Below are positions 9,044 to 17,459 of a DNA stretch of 64,000 nucleotides, one piece after another. How positions within the stretch are numbered: the stretch's first letter is position 1; every line of letters starts with the position of its first letter. The notes beneath the pieces were generated by a model. It saw nothing but the letters and a program-made list of their open reading frames with translations. It was not told the DNA's origin and ran no database searches. The position numbers and the translations under genes were made by a program. The DNA comes from Deltaproteobacteria bacterium (GTDB lineage Bacteria; Desulfobacterota; Desulfobaccia; Desulfobaccales; 0-14-0-80-60-11), in the NCBI GenBank assembly GCA_021813445.1, contig JAKAKP010000090.1:30317-94316 (forward strand). Reading direction: 5' to 3'.

Positions 9044-9456
9044 CCGCGTCCTTCTTTTTCCATCTTTAAAGGGGGTGCCGGCGCTTCCGCCTGGGGTTCC
9101 GGAGCCAGGGAAGTGACCAGTTGCAACTGTTCGCCGGCGCTGGCCAAAAGCAGCCTTTCTTTGCCCACCGCCACCAGAATCAGGGCCTTTTTGGGAGCCA
9201 GATAGTGAGTGGCCAGCACCTGGATAAGAGGCGACATCCCTTGGGGCCGCAGGCCCCCCCATCTCTTCCAGAGATACAGGCCCAGAACCAGCAAGCCCAT
9301 CATGCCGCTCAACACCGCGGCTACCCGGAAGAGATGCTGCCAGAAAGGAAATTCCGGGGCCGCGGCGGGGGCGGCAGCCAGCCCGCCTGCGTTCTGGGCC
9401 GCGGCTGCCAACCACCCCCAGCCCCCCTGGACAAACCCCCCGAAATCCATCATCAC
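9040..9456 (-). CDS. fliO: flagellar biosynthesis protein FliO
   Basis: 138 residues with an Ala/Pro-rich N-terminal periplasmic stretch, one transmembrane helix at about 45-65 (LFRVAAVLSGMMGLLVLGLY) and a small cytosolic domain containing LIQVLATHYLAPKKALILVAVG, the usual FliO pattern. FliO helps assemble the FliP ring. It is 6 bases after fliN and overlaps fliP by four bases. FliO is poorly conserved, so position supports the call as much as sequence does. Confidence 0.88.
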   Translation of the reverse strand: MMMDFGGFVQGGWGWLAAAAQNAGGLAAAPAAAPEFPFWQHLFRVAAVLSGMMGLLVLGLYLWKRWGGLRPQGMSPLIQVLATHYLAPKKALILVAVGKERLLLASAGEQLQLVTSLAPEPQAEAPAPPLKMEKEGRG

Positions 9457-9462
9457 CCGGCC

Positions 9463-9864
9463 TCAGGTCAACTGTTTGATGCGTTCCAATGGACTGATGA
9501 CATCCGTCAGGCGGATGCCGAACTTCTCATTGACCACCACCACTTCCCCCCGGGCGATCAGCTTTTGGTTGATCAAGATCTCCAGGGGTTCTCCAGCCAG
9601 CTTATTGAGTTCGATTACCGAACCCTGGCCCAACTGCAGGAGGTCGTTAATGATCATTTTGGCCCGGCCCAATTCCGCCGTGATTTCCAGAGGGATGTCC
9701 AGGAGCAGCTCCAGGTTGCCTTTGCCTTTTTCCTGGCCCGGATGGCCCGCACTGGCATCAGGGGCGGCCCCTGCAGGAGCCGGCTCCCCAGCCCCGGAGG
9801 TCTGCTCCAGGGCCTTTTCCCAGTCGTAATCCATTACGCGTGGGGTATTCTGATCAGCTGCCAT
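9463..9864 (-). CDS. fliN: flagellar motor switch protein FliN
   Basis: 133 residues. The first 50 are Ala/Pro-rich and variable; the rest is one SpoA (surface presentation of antigens) domain with [49 protein letters not shown] and [10 protein letters not shown]. FliN multimers form the base of the cytoplasmic C-ring with FliM and dock the export ATPase complex through FliH. It lies 36 bases after fliM in the same operon. Confidence 0.96.
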   Translation of the reverse strand: MAADQNTPRVMDYDWEKALEQTSGAGEPAPAGAAPDASAGHPGQEKGKGNLELLLDIPLEITAELGRAKMIINDLLQLGQGSVIELNKLAGEPLEILINQKLIARGEVVVVNEKFGIRLTDVISPLERIKQLT

Positions 9865-9900
9865 AGTCCTATATATCCTCCAGTGTTCTTAAATAAATAA

Positions 9901-10884
9901 TTAATGTGCCGGCGTATACAGCAGGCTGCGCAGTTGAAAGGCCTTGGAGTTGCGGACCTGCCCGGCGTTCCCCAGAAACTTGGGGACGCCTTCCACCTTG
10001 GCCAACAGCGGGTCCGTTACTTTCTTTTCAAACATGATGACATCGCCGACGCTCAGGTTAATGACATCCTGGGCGTTCATCACCGTGGAACCCAATTCCA
10101 CCACCACGTTCACCGTCATATTATGGAGCTGGTCATGGATGCGGTTGGTCCAACTGCTGTCTTTTTCCAGCTGTTCGCTCTGGAACCCGGAATAGAGTTT
10201 GCCCTTGATGGGCTCGATGGTGGAGTAGGGGATGCACACGGTGATGAAGCCGTCGGTCTGTTCCATTTCCACCTGGAACTTACTGATGACCACGATGTCA
10301 TTGGGGGTGGCAATGCCCACGAACATGGGGTTGATTTCCACCCTCACCAGGTGCATCTTCACCGGATGCACCGGGGCCCAGGCCTTTTCCAGGTCCTGGA
10401 AGGCCATGAGCACCACCTTGCTGATCAGGCGGCGTTCAATGGTGGTGAAGTCCCGGCCTTCGATCTTAAACCGGGTCTTGGCGGTTCCCCCTAAGAAACA
10501 CTCCACCAGGGCGAAGACCAGCTTACTGTCCACCACCAGCAGACATTGGCCCCGGAGCGGGTCCATCTTGTGGATGTGGAAGCTGCTGGGCAGGGGCAGG
10601 GAGCGGAGGAATTCTCCGAATTTCACCATCTGCACGAAGTTGGTCTGGATATCCACGTTGCGCCGCAGGATCATGGACAGGGACACCCGGAAAGCCCTGG
10701 CGAAGTGCTCGTTGATGACTTCCAGGGTGGGCATGCGTCCGCGGATGATCCGTTCCTGGGAGGTGAAATCGTAGCTGATTACCCCCTCTTCAGGCGCGGC
10801 GGCATCGGTTTCAACGTCGATTTCCCCCTCAATCATCCCTTTGAGAAGGGCATCAACTTCTTCCTGGGAAAGGACTTTGGTCAC
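9901..10884 (-). CDS. fliM: flagellar motor switch protein FliM
   Basis: 327 residues. The N-terminus carries LSQEEVDALLKGM, the segment that binds phosphorylated CheY in other bacteria. The middle domain (about 50-230) has the FliM signature, including the GGTAKTR-type loop, and the C-terminal SpoA-like domain includes LSVGDVIMFEKKVTDPL. FliM couples chemotaxis signals to rotor direction. It follows fliL by nine bases. Confidence 0.96.
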   Translation of the reverse strand: MTKVLSQEEVDALLKGMIEGEIDVETDAAAPEEGVISYDFTSQERIIRGRMPTLEVINEHFARAFRVSLSMILRRNVDIQTNFVQMVKFGEFLRSLPLPSSFHIHKMDPLRGQCLLVVDSKLVFALVECFLGGTAKTRFKIEGRDFTTIERRLISKVVLMAFQDLEKAWAPVHPVKMHLVRVEINPMFVGIATPNDIVVISKFQVEMEQTDGFITVCIPYSTIEPIKGKLYSGFQSEQLEKDSSWTNRIHDQLHNMTVNVVVELGSTVMNAQDVINLSVGDVIMFEKKVTDPLLAKVEGVPKFLGNAGQVRNSKAFQLRSLLYTPAH

Positions 10885-10893
10885 GCTGAACTC

Positions 10894-11373
10894 CTATTGG
10901 GCCACAAATTCCGTGAAATACGCGGCGCTGATCTTTTTCCCCACGGGTATGGCTTTCAACCGGGCCATAATATCTTTTTTCAGCTGGAGCTTGCCTTCCG
11001 GAGTGGAAATATCCGGATAACTTTTACTGCTTAAGAGGAAAATAAGCTGATCCCGGATACGCGGCATGTACTTTTCCAATTCCTTGGCATCCTTTTCATT
11101 ATCCACTTCCAGTTCGATCTTCACCTTGAGATAACGCCTGGCGTCCTTGTCCGCCAGGTTTACCAGAAAAGGCTCCAGAGACATCAGGGCCTTCTGGCGG
11201 TGTTCTGCCTTGGCGGGGGTGGAATCGTCGGAGGAGAGGAGGAGGTAGCCAAAAAAGCCGCCGCCTGCCAAGAGTAAAAACAGGACGATGAACAGGATGA
11301 GCTTCATCTTCCCTTTTTTCTTGGGGGGGGCCTCTTCCAGCGGTTCCGGGGGCAGTTCTTTCTCTCTGGCCAT
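10894..11373 (-). CDS. fliL: flagellar basal body protein FliL
   Basis: 159 residues from the ATG at 11373, chosen because an AAGGAG site lies 8 bases upstream; an upstream in-frame TTG is less likely. A Lys/Pro-rich cytosolic tip (PPKKKGKMK) is followed by one membrane helix (about 28-50) and the periplasmic FliL domain (LEPFLVNLADKDARRYLKVK). FliL surrounds the stator units. It is the first gene of the long flagellar operon and sits 40 bases downstream of the sigma-54 promoter. Confidence 0.94.
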   Translation of the reverse strand: MAREKELPPEPLEEAPPKKKGKMKLILFIVLFLLLAGGGFFGYLLLSSDDSTPAKAEHRQKALMSLEPFLVNLADKDARRYLKVKIELEVDNEKDAKELEKYMPRIRDQLIFLLSSKSYPDISTPEGKLQLKKDIMARLKAIPVGKKISAAYFTEFVAQ

Positions 11374-11412
11374 CAACGCGCTCCTTACGCGCAATTTTTT
11401 TTAGAGACAATG

Positions 11413-11429
11413 AGCAATGATTGTGCCAG
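11413..11429 (-). promoter_or_regulatory. sigma-54 (-24/-12) promoter of the fliL operon
   Basis: On the minus strand the sequence reads CTGGCACAATCATTGCT. This matches the sigma-54 consensus YTGGCACR-N4-TTGCW at nearly every position, with GG and GC exactly 12 bases apart. It is 40 bases before the fliL start codon. A palindromic activator-type site is centred about 118 bases further upstream, the usual enhancer distance. Transcription from here would need an NtrC-type activator; two are encoded at 49-54 kb. Confidence 0.85.
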
Positions 11430-11457
11430 CCGGAAAGGATAGTCATCATAGGCGCAA

Positions 11458-11485
11458 CCCTTGATCAATCAAGGGGTTTTTATTT
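11458..11485 (+). terminator. terminator-like hairpin
   Basis: CCCTTGA-TCAA-TCAAGGG forms a 7-bp perfect stem and is followed on the plus strand by GTTTTTATTT. No plus-strand gene ends here. It may stop antisense reading toward rlmE or simply be a structural or protein-binding element between the activator site and the sigma-54 promoter. Confidence 0.4.
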
Positions 11486-11512
11486 CTCGGGGGAAATAGG
11501 CGCCGGCAGGCC

Positions 11513-11559
11513 TGTCAAAGATTCCAGATTTTGTCAAAATATTGACAAAGGTAGTGTCA
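11513..11559. promoter_or_regulatory. putative upstream activator site, TGTCA-N6-TGACA
   Basis: A palindrome with arms TTGTCAA/TTGACAA occupies 11531-11548 (core TGTCA-N6-TGACA at 11532-11547). Further TGTCA half-sites lie at 11513-11517 and 11555-11559. The core is about 118 bp upstream of the sigma-54 promoter of fliL. The same core with the same six-base spacer occurs at 49203-49218 and 50685-50700, flanking the gene for an NtrC-type regulator. I infer it is that regulator's binding site. Confidence 0.6.
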
Positions 11560-11623
11560 GGTAGCGGAAAAGATGAAGAAAACAGGGGCCGGGGCCAGGG
11601 ATCTGTGCCAGAGGGCAAAAAGA

Positions 11624-11835
11624 GTGATTAGTGGCCAGTGGTCAGTGGCCAGTAGAACCTACTTCCAAGCTTGGCGCAGGCCCAGGTCGAGACCTTTGTC
11701 TAGGTACTGAAGGGCCCGAAGCAGAGTGTTAGTATCAATCCAAAGGCCCAAAACTAGATTCTTCGGTCGCCTCTCGGCTCCCTCAGAATGACAAGTGGGG
11801 GAACTGACCACTGATCCCTGATCCCTGCCCCCTGG
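11624..11835. repeat. inverted heptamer repeat enclosing a second dispersed repeat
   Basis: The left arm (11624-11655) is AGTGGCC-AGTGGTC-AGTGGCC and the right arm (11802-11828) is CTGACCA-CTGATCC-CTGATCC, both in 7-base steps and mutually complementary. Between them (11755-11794) lies a copy of a different dispersed family, which reads TGTCATTCTGAG...GAAGAATCT on the minus strand. No gene is supported in 11430-11908. Confidence 0.7.
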
Positions 11836-11908
11836 TTTTTGATTGCCAAAGAGCGGTTCCTGTGTTAAAAGAAATCCAGTTAATTTACCAAGATAGGCGT
11901 TTACAACC

Positions 11909-12505
11909 ATGCCTCGCCCCGGGGTGCCGGACTCTTACCGCACCAAGGCCCGGGCCGAAGGGTATGTAGCCCGGGCCATATATAAATTAAAGGCGATTGA
12001 CGAAAAATACCGTCTGCTGCACCGGGGCCAGCGCGTGCTGGACTTGGGCTGCGCGCCTGGGTCCTGGCTGCAATACCTGGCCTCCCGGGTGGGACCCACC
12101 GGCGTGGTGGTAGGGGTGGACCTGACCCCTCTGGCCATCCTCGTGGCGCCGCCCATACACTTCGTTTTGGGAGATCTGGCCGCGTTGGAACTGGAAACCG
12201 TCACCGCCATCAGTGCCGATTTCGACGCGGTGGTCAGCGATATGGCCCCCAAGACTACGGGCATCAGGGAGGTGGACCAGCAACGGTCCCTGGATCTGGT
12301 GCTGCTGGCCTGGAAGTGGGCCAGGAAGTTGCTTCGGCCCGGAGGGCATTTCTTGGTAAAGGTCTTTGAAGGCCCCGAGGTTGAGGACCTGTTCCGGGAG
12401 TTGGAGGCCGCGTTTCGCGTCTGCCGCCGGGTGAAGCCCCCGGGCTCCCGCGCAGCCAGCAAGGAGATTTATCTCCTGGCCATGAACATGAAATTTAAGG
12501 AGTAA
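11909..12505 (+). CDS. rlmE: 23S rRNA (uridine-2'-O)-methyltransferase RlmE
   Basis: 198 residues, FtsJ/RrmJ family. The N-terminal [21 protein letters not shown] binds RNA; the SAM site motif is [16 protein letters not shown], followed by GVDLTPL. Catalytic residues of the K-D-K-E tetrad fit Lys in YKL, Asp in [11 protein letters not shown], Lys in FLVKVFEG and Glu near the C-terminus (SKEIYLLA). The enzyme 2'-O-methylates U2552 in the large subunit. No clear Shine-Dalgarno precedes the ATG. yebC follows after 5 bases. Confidence 0.95.
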   Translation: MPRPGVPDSYRTKARAEGYVARAIYKLKAIDEKYRLLHRGQRVLDLGCAPGSWLQYLASRVGPTGVVVGVDLTPLAILVAPPIHFVLGDLAALELETVTAISADFDAVVSDMAPKTTGIREVDQQRSLDLVLLAWKWARKLLRPGGHFLVKVFEGPEVEDLFRELEAAFRVCRRVKPPGSRAASKEIYLLAMNMKFKE

Positions 12506-12510
12506 GCCAG

Positions 12511-13260
12511 ATGTCCGGCCATTCCAAGTGGAGCACCATCAAGCGCAAAAAAGGAGCCCTGGACGCCAAGCGGGGCAAGGTCTTCGGCAAGCTCTCCAAG
12601 GAGATCACCGTGGCCGCCCGGATCGGCGGGGGCGACCCCACCGGCAATTCCCGTCTCCGGGCGGCGATTGCCGCGGCCAAGGCGGAAAATCTGCCCAAAG
12701 ACACGATTATGAAGGCCATCCGCAAGGGCAGCGGTGAAGGCGGGGGCGCGGCCCTGGAAGAAATCGTCCTGGAAGGCTACGGCCCCGCGGGCGTGGCCCT
12801 GATGGTGGAGAGCCTCACCGACAACAAAAACCGCACCGTCTCCGATGTGCGCCATCTCATCACCAAATACGGCGGCAACCTGGGGGAGCCCGGCTGCGTG
12901 GCCTGGATGTTTGACAAAAAGGGGGTCATCGTCTTCGACCGGGAAAGCGTCAAGGAGGACGAACTCCTGGAAGCCGCGCTGGAATGCGGTGCGGAGGACC
13001 TTCAGAGTGATGAAACGCAGTTCGAGGTTCTCACCGACCCCACCGGCTTTGTGGAGGTCAAGGAGGCCCTGGAAGCCCAGGGCTTTCAGCCCGTGCTGGC
13101 CGAATTGCAGCTGCGCCCCAAGACTACGGTGCGCATCGATGAGGAAAAACCCGCGCAACAGGTCCTGAAGCTGGTGGAGATGTTGGAAGAGCATGACGAT
13201 GTCAACAATGTCTTCGCCAATTTCGACATCCCGGACCAGCTCCTGGAGGCCTTGATGTGA
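12511..13260 (+). CDS. yebC: YebC/PmpR family DNA-binding or translation factor
   Basis: 249 residues, full length. The family opening [21 protein letters not shown] is intact, followed by [22 protein letters not shown] and [12 protein letters not shown]. The family has been described as transcriptional regulators and, more recently, as ribosome-associated factors that help at polyproline stretches. An AAGGAG site lies 8 bases before the ATG. Its stop codon overlaps the ruvC start, the widespread yebC-ruvC pairing. Confidence 0.96.
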   Translation: MSGHSKWSTIKRKKGALDAKRGKVFGKLSKEITVAARIGGGDPTGNSRLRAAIAAAKAENLPKDTIMKAIRKGSGEGGGAALEEIVLEGYGPAGVALMVESLTDNKNRTVSDVRHLITKYGGNLGEPGCVAWMFDKKGVIVFDRESVKEDELLEAALECGAEDLQSDETQFEVLTDPTGFVEVKEALEAQGFQPVLAELQLRPKTTVRIDEEKPAQQVLKLVEMLEEHDDVNNVFANFDIPDQLLEALM

Positions 13261-13736
13261 GCCAGGTGATCCTGGGAGTGGACCCCGGCTCCCGGGACAC
13301 CGGGTTCGGGGTCATCCAGGAGGCGGGGCAGCAGATCCTGCACCTGGCCTCCGGGCGCATCCACGCCGCCCGCCCTCCGTCTCTGGAAAATCGCCTGCGT
13401 CAAATATATGACGGTCTGGTAGCCCTGATCCAGGAGCACCAGCCCCAGGCCGTGGCCCTGGAGGAAATCTTCCTGGCCGCCAACGTCAAGAGCGCCTTCA
13501 CCCTGGGGCAGGTGCGGGGCGTGGTGCTGCTGGCCGCGGCCCAGGCCGCGATTCCCATTTTCCATTACCCTCCGGCCACCGTGAAAAAAACGGTAGTGGG
13601 CTACGGCCAGGCCACCAAGGCCCAGGTGCAGCTGATGGTGGCCCACCTGCTGGGGGTCAAAATCACCAACGAACACGCCGCGGACGCCCTGGCCGTGGGC
13701 GTCTGCCACCTCTTCCACAGCCGCTGGCCGGGATAA
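13257..13736 (+). CDS. ruvC: Holliday junction resolvase RuvC
   Basis: 159 residues starting at a GTG that overlaps the yebC stop by four bases. Catalytic acidic residues are visible in [14 protein letters not shown] (first Asp), [14 protein letters not shown] (Glu) and [14 protein letters not shown] (the final Asp pair). RuvC cuts Holliday junctions together with RuvAB. In most genomes ruvA follows at once; here the next 8.8 kb is unrelated DNA and ruvA is at 22544. Confidence 0.96.
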   Translation: MSQVILGVDPGSRDTGFGVIQEAGQQILHLASGRIHAARPPSLENRLRQIYDGLVALIQEHQPQAVALEEIFLAANVKSAFTLGQVRGVVLLAAAQAAIPIFHYPPATVKKTVVGYGQATKAQVQLMVAHLLGVKITNEHAADALAVGVCHLFHSRWPG

Positions 13737-14218
13737 GGACTTGCATCGGTCCGTTGTTCCGCTCAGAGTTTGCTATCTGCTTTTTCACGTCTGCGTGATA
13801 AGAGAAGGAATTGGCAAGATATCAGCCTCCTCACTTCCTGAATATTACTGGTTCGTCACTTATAATCGATAATTTGCCAGCTATAGACACTGTTTCGGGA
13901 TCTCGTGAACGGCTGGGGAAAACCATGCTCAATCTTTCGGAATTTTTTCCCGACTATTTGTCTGCAGGGAGTGGATAATCACTCCCTGGTCGTTTTGAAG
14001 GGAAAGAGCCAAATATTTATCGAATAACGAATAAATGTCGATAAAAAGATTTAAGCTTACCTTTTGTTAAGCTGGTCAGGGATAGTTTAACAGTCAAAAC
14101 AGCAACTTCTAATTAACCCCGCCAACCTTAGTTTTCAGCAGTAACCAGGCCTTGAGGCCATTCTCATTTTTGCAAAATTGGTCACCCTGAAAAATTAACC
14201 ATATTATTGGGGAGTCAT
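13737..14218. other. gene-free stretch with one hairpin
   Basis: No coding frame is supported in these 480 bases. A perfect 9-bp hairpin CAGGGAGTG-GATAAT-CACTCCCTG lies at 13965-13988 and is followed by GTCGTTTTG, so it could terminate transcription after ruvC. The DNA is noticeably more AT-rich than the genes to the left, in keeping with a junction between core genes and inserted DNA. Confidence 0.45.
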
Positions 14219-14850
14219 ATGGCTAATCCTTATTCCTTACGCCCTGAGCCGGTTACGACGCTGACCTATAATGATGGGGGTTAGTGACGGCTGCCACCGA
14301 ACCCTTCGGCCGCCAGGCGCTTTTCGAATATGACGGCAACCGCAATCTTACCAAGATTACCGATATGGGCGGTTATGCGTCAAGCTTGACTTATGAACCG
14401 GTCCACAACTTTATCACCAATATCGCCAATGCCCGGGGTACCTGGCAATTCAACACCGAACCCGCGGACTACCTGAATCAAAATCCTGATGGCAGGGCTA
14501 TCAACGCCTATCCGCCGCCAGAGGATACAATGGGGAATAATTACCGCATTACCGTCACCAATCCCCTGGGCTCCAGGAGGAATACTATTATTGCGCAGGA
14601 GCTCCATCATCATGGCATGTCAGGCCCGCGAATTATGTCGATTATGTTGATTTGAACCGGAGCAATTATACCTCTCCCAAAACCCGTATCATCTGGCCAC
14701 TGTATCGGCTAATCCTCTTGACAGCCCGGTGATTACCCAGATTGACCTCCCTGGAGGAGGATCGAGGACAAGTAGAGGATTCGGATTCAAAAACAGAGAC
14801 CATGGGGTCTTTTCCCTAGACAAAGAGGTACTCAAAACCATTTTTTGATT
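14219..14850 (+). pseudogene. RHS/YD-repeat protein remnant
   Basis: Fragments of an RHS-type protein lie in different frames. An ATG at 14219 gives MANPYSLRPEPVTTLTYNDGG then a stop; a second frame from 14284 reads EPFGRQALFEYDGNRNLTKITDMGGYASSLTYEP, with the YD-repeat pattern (Y/F-DxxGNLxxxxD) of RHS and wall-associated proteins. More pieces (for example YVDLNRSNYTSP) appear in another frame to about 14760. No fragment carries the RHS core or a toxin tip. It looks like the decayed inner part of a once large gene. Confidence 0.6.
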
Positions 14851-14926
14851 GTGGTGGCCGAGGTTACCGCATCATCTCAGTTACAGGCAACATGCTCCCA
14901 GGGATATTTTTCAGGAGGAGTTCCAC

Positions 14927-16168
14927 ATGAACGCCAAGAAATGGGCAATAATCCTGGTTCTGGGCGCAGTTGTTCTTCACCTCGGGGACCGGCCGGTTTT
15001 GGCCCGACAAGCCGTCATTGCCGACCACCTGGCCCCGACGGCCTATTCCTCTATTCCCGACAAGTACATCCAGCAGGCCATTTCGCAGTTTAACCTCTTT
15101 TACGGCCACACCTCCCACGGCAGCCAAATCGTCACCGGGCTGGAAATGCTGCAGGATGCCACACACTTTTTCTACCCCGCGGAAGAAACGGGACCTGACC
15201 TGGGCTACTATCCCGACTGGGTCAACATCACCCGAACCCGCCTCAATCAACCCGGCAACGACATCAATATGGTGATGTGGTCCTGGTGCGGCCAGGTATC
15301 ATGGAGCAGCCAGGAAGAGATCGATACCTATCTTCAGACCATGAATAAGTTGGAACAGGATTTCCCCCAGGTGATCTTCATCTATATGACTGGGCATACC
15401 GATGGGTCCGGCATCGACGGCAACCTCAACGTCCGCAATAACCAGATTCGGGATTATTGCCTGAAAAACGGCAAAGTCCTCTTCGACTTTGCCGACATCG
15501 AGAGCTGGAATCCGGCCGGCAGCTATTTCCCCAATACCAGCGATGACTGCGGCTGGTGCAGCGACTGGTGCACCAGCCATACCTGCCCCGACTGCGGCGG
15601 CTGCGCCCATTCCCATTGTTTGAACTGCTACCTCAAGGGCAAGGCCTTCTATTGGCTTTTAGCTCGGTTGGCGGGTTGGAACTTATCCATCACCATCACC
15701 GCCAGCGCTGGAGCCAACGGCGCCATCTCGCCCTCCGGCGTCGTGGCGGTGGACTACGGGGCCAGCCAGACCTTTACTATCACCCCAAACAACGGCTACC
15801 ATGTTGCCGATGTCCTGGTGGACGGCTCTTCGGTAGGTGCAGTTACCAGCTATACCTTTAACAATGTCACTAGCAACCACACCATCTCTGCCACTTTCAG
15901 TAATATTACCTACACCATCTCAGCGAGTGCGGGGGCTAACGGGTCTATTTCGCCCGTGGGTACGGTATCCGTGAACCCTGGAGGCTCACAGACCTTTAGT
16001 ATCACTCCCAACCGCGGCTACCGCATTGCTAGCGTGACGGTAGACGGCGGTTCAGTCGGCCGAGTGCAGAGTTATACGTTCAGCAACGTCAGTGTCAACC
16101 ATACCATCACGGCCAGTTTTGCCAAAAATAGACCTCTTTCATATTTAAACCTGTTGCTGCGAAATTAA
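14927..16168 (+). CDS. secreted SGNH-like protein with two InlB-type repeats
   Basis: 413 residues from an ATG with AGGAGGAG 6 bases upstream. A signal peptide occupies residues 1-27 (KKWAIILVLGAVVLHLG). Residues 30-260 form a domain with FYGHTSHGSQIV, VMWSWCGQ and IYMTGHTDG, resembling SGNH/GDSL-like hydrolases of unknown substrate, plus a Cys-rich patch (CGWCSDWCTSHTCPDCGGC). Two repeats of about 75 residues follow (ITASAGANGAISPSG... and ISASAGANGSISPVG...), the divergent InlB B-repeat seen in cell-surface proteins. It is probably exported and perhaps metal- or disulfide-stabilised. The catalytic call is tentative. Confidence 0.7.
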   Translation: MNAKKWAIILVLGAVVLHLGDRPVLARQAVIADHLAPTAYSSIPDKYIQQAISQFNLFYGHTSHGSQIVTGLEMLQDATHFFYPAEETGPDLGYYPDWVNITRTRLNQPGNDINMVMWSWCGQVSWSSQEEIDTYLQTMNKLEQDFPQVIFIYMTGHTDGSGIDGNLNVRNNQIRDYCLKNGKVLFDFADIESWNPAGSYFPNTSDDCGWCSDWCTSHTCPDCGGCAHSHCLNCYLKGKAFYWLLARLAGWNLSITITASAGANGAISPSGVVAVDYGASQTFTITPNNGYHVADVLVDGSSVGAVTSYTFNNVTSNHTISATFSNITYTISASAGANGSISPVGTVSVNPGGSQTFSITPNRGYRIASVTVDGGSVGRVQSYTFSNVSVNHTITASFAKNRPLSYLNLLLRN

Positions 16169-16644
16169 AGCCCATGTGGGTGTATGGAACTTAAAGAAAG
16201 ATGTGAGTAAACCCGACAAAAATGGAACAAAACTAAGTACCTGTTAACTTTGCAAATTAATCCATAATCAAAAGAGAGAAAAGAAAGAGGAGGTGACCTG
16301 CCCTCCGGAAACTGACCCGCATTTTAAGATAGAGTGGCAGTTGGAAGGCAGGCGGGAATACTAGCAGGAAAAGGTATGCCCAGAAGCAGATCGTTGGAAA
16401 AGATGGTAAATGCAAAGGTCCTTCCTGCAGAGCCAACAGCAAACTATCCGAAGTGCGGATCACTGCTATTTATCCATTAAATCAAAAAAATTATATCGAT
16501 AATCCATATGGTTGTGTTATCAACCGGCAGGCTATCTGGCCCAGGTTCACCTGTCCACCTTCTGCGCCCTGGCCAGGCATCCTGCCCGGTCCGTTGCGGG
16601 GGCACCCGGCCGTCGGGCTGACTTAATTTTCCCCTAAAGTTTAC
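16169..16644. other. gene-free stretch
   Basis: I see no supported gene. A minus-strand frame at 16257-16463 is hydrophobic but has no ribosome binding site. The stretch ends in a GC-rich patch with several small hairpins just before a promoter-like sequence at 16645. Confidence 0.3.
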
Positions 16645-16673
16645 TTGACTGTTTTACGAAGCTGTGGTTTAAG
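16645..16673 (+). promoter_or_regulatory. sigma-70-like promoter before the peptide cluster
   Basis: TTGACT at 16645-16650 and TTTAAG at 16668-16673 are 17 bases apart. It would start a transcript running into the short frame at 16682, the structured leader and the gene at 16891. The -10 match is only fair. Confidence 0.4.
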
Positions 16674-16681
16674 GAGAGTAG

Positions 16682-16744
16682 ATGGTTACACTCTTGGAGC
16701 CGCGGAGCTTAGCGGCAAAGAGAGAGGTTTTTCTCCAACAGTAA
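16682..16744 (+). CDS. possible 20-residue leader peptide
   Basis: A very short frame, MVTLLEPRS...LQQ, begins with AAGGAG 5-6 bases before the ATG, a better ribosome binding site than some large genes here have. It lies right after a promoter-like sequence. The following 145 bases are rich in hairpins, including CAGAA-TAA-TTCTG within a longer GCCCGG/CCGGGC pairing. It could be a regulatory upstream frame for the gene at 16891. Function unknown and it may be fortuitous. Confidence 0.3.
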   Translation: MVTLLEPRSLAAKREVFLQQ

Positions 16745-16890
16745 CTGGAACAAGGTAACGCCCGGGTTCCGAAAAATCCATTAAACGCTCCCAGAATAAT
16801 TCTGTCTCCGGGCGCTCCGGAGGGGAACAGAAGGACCGCTGGGACCCCTCAGAAACTGGATGTCCAGCATCTTGCTAAAGGGAGGATAAG

Positions 16891-17367
16891 ATGAAAGGTA
16901 AGGTCATTTTCAAGGTGGGATTACTCTGCGCTATCTTGAGTCTGGTGCTGGTGGTCCCGGTCTTGGGGCAATCGGATGTGGAACTGGGGAAACAGCTTAA
17001 GGATTATAAGGCTCAGACCTACAAGGACCTGAAGCTTGACGCCAAGCAGGTCAAGGCGCTCATGGCGGTAGAAGATAAGTGTTCCATGCAGCGCGCAGAA
17101 ATCGTCGCAGCTTCCAAAAAGGCCTGGGATGATCTGCTGGCAGCCTTAAAAGAGAACAAGCCTGACGATGCCAAGATTAAGAAACTGGTGAGCGCTTACA
17201 TTAACGAGCAGGCCAAGTTGTTCAATTCATTCAGTAGCCAACTCAACGAGGAACTGGCGCAAATGACTCCGGTGCAGCAGGGCAACTATCTGGTGGCCAT
17301 GGAGAAATGGCGCGAGAAATGTATGCCCAAAGTCTGCATACCGATTACTAAACCGGCTCCTAAATAG
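16891..17367 (+). CDS. small periplasmic protein, Spy/CpxP-like
   Basis: 158 residues. A clear signal peptide (MKGKVIFKVGLLCAILSLVLVV, cleavage near VLGQSD) is followed by an all-helical charged protein. The region ELAQMTPVQQGNYLVAMEKW has a TPxQ motif like the LTxxQ motif of Spy/CpxP periplasmic chaperones, and the spacing of helices fits. Cys pairs near the C-terminus (KCMPKVC) could form a disulfide. GGAGG precedes the ATG by 6 bases. It lies 92 bases upstream of the peptide precursor gene and may be part of the same transcript, but a role in the peptide pathway is unproven. Confidence 0.5.
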   Translation: MKGKVIFKVGLLCAILSLVLVVPVLGQSDVELGKQLKDYKAQTYKDLKLDAKQVKALMAVEDKCSMQRAEIVAASKKAWDDLLAALKENKPDDAKIKKLVSAYINEQAKLFNSFSSQLNEELAQMTPVQQGNYLVAMEKWREKCMPKVCIPITKPAPK

Positions 17368-17459
17368 AATTGCCGGTACTCCAACCAGGACCGCGAATAA
17401 GCAGATTTTTAACTTACAGAAACGCCTGTCTGCCGAGGGTGAGACAGTAAGGGGAAGTC

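Noticed and set aside
8018..9205. Long plus-strand frame opposite fliP and fliQ
   Set aside because: Low-complexity His/Gln/Gly-rich translation; it is the shadow of well-identified flagellar genes.
11659..11910. 83-residue minus-strand frame containing CHSEGAERRPKN
   Set aside because: That peptide is the known translation artefact of the TGTCATTCTGAG dispersed repeat; no ribosome binding site.
16257..16463. 68-residue hydrophobic minus-strand frame
   Set aside because: No ribosome binding site, no homology recognised, located in AT-rich spacer.
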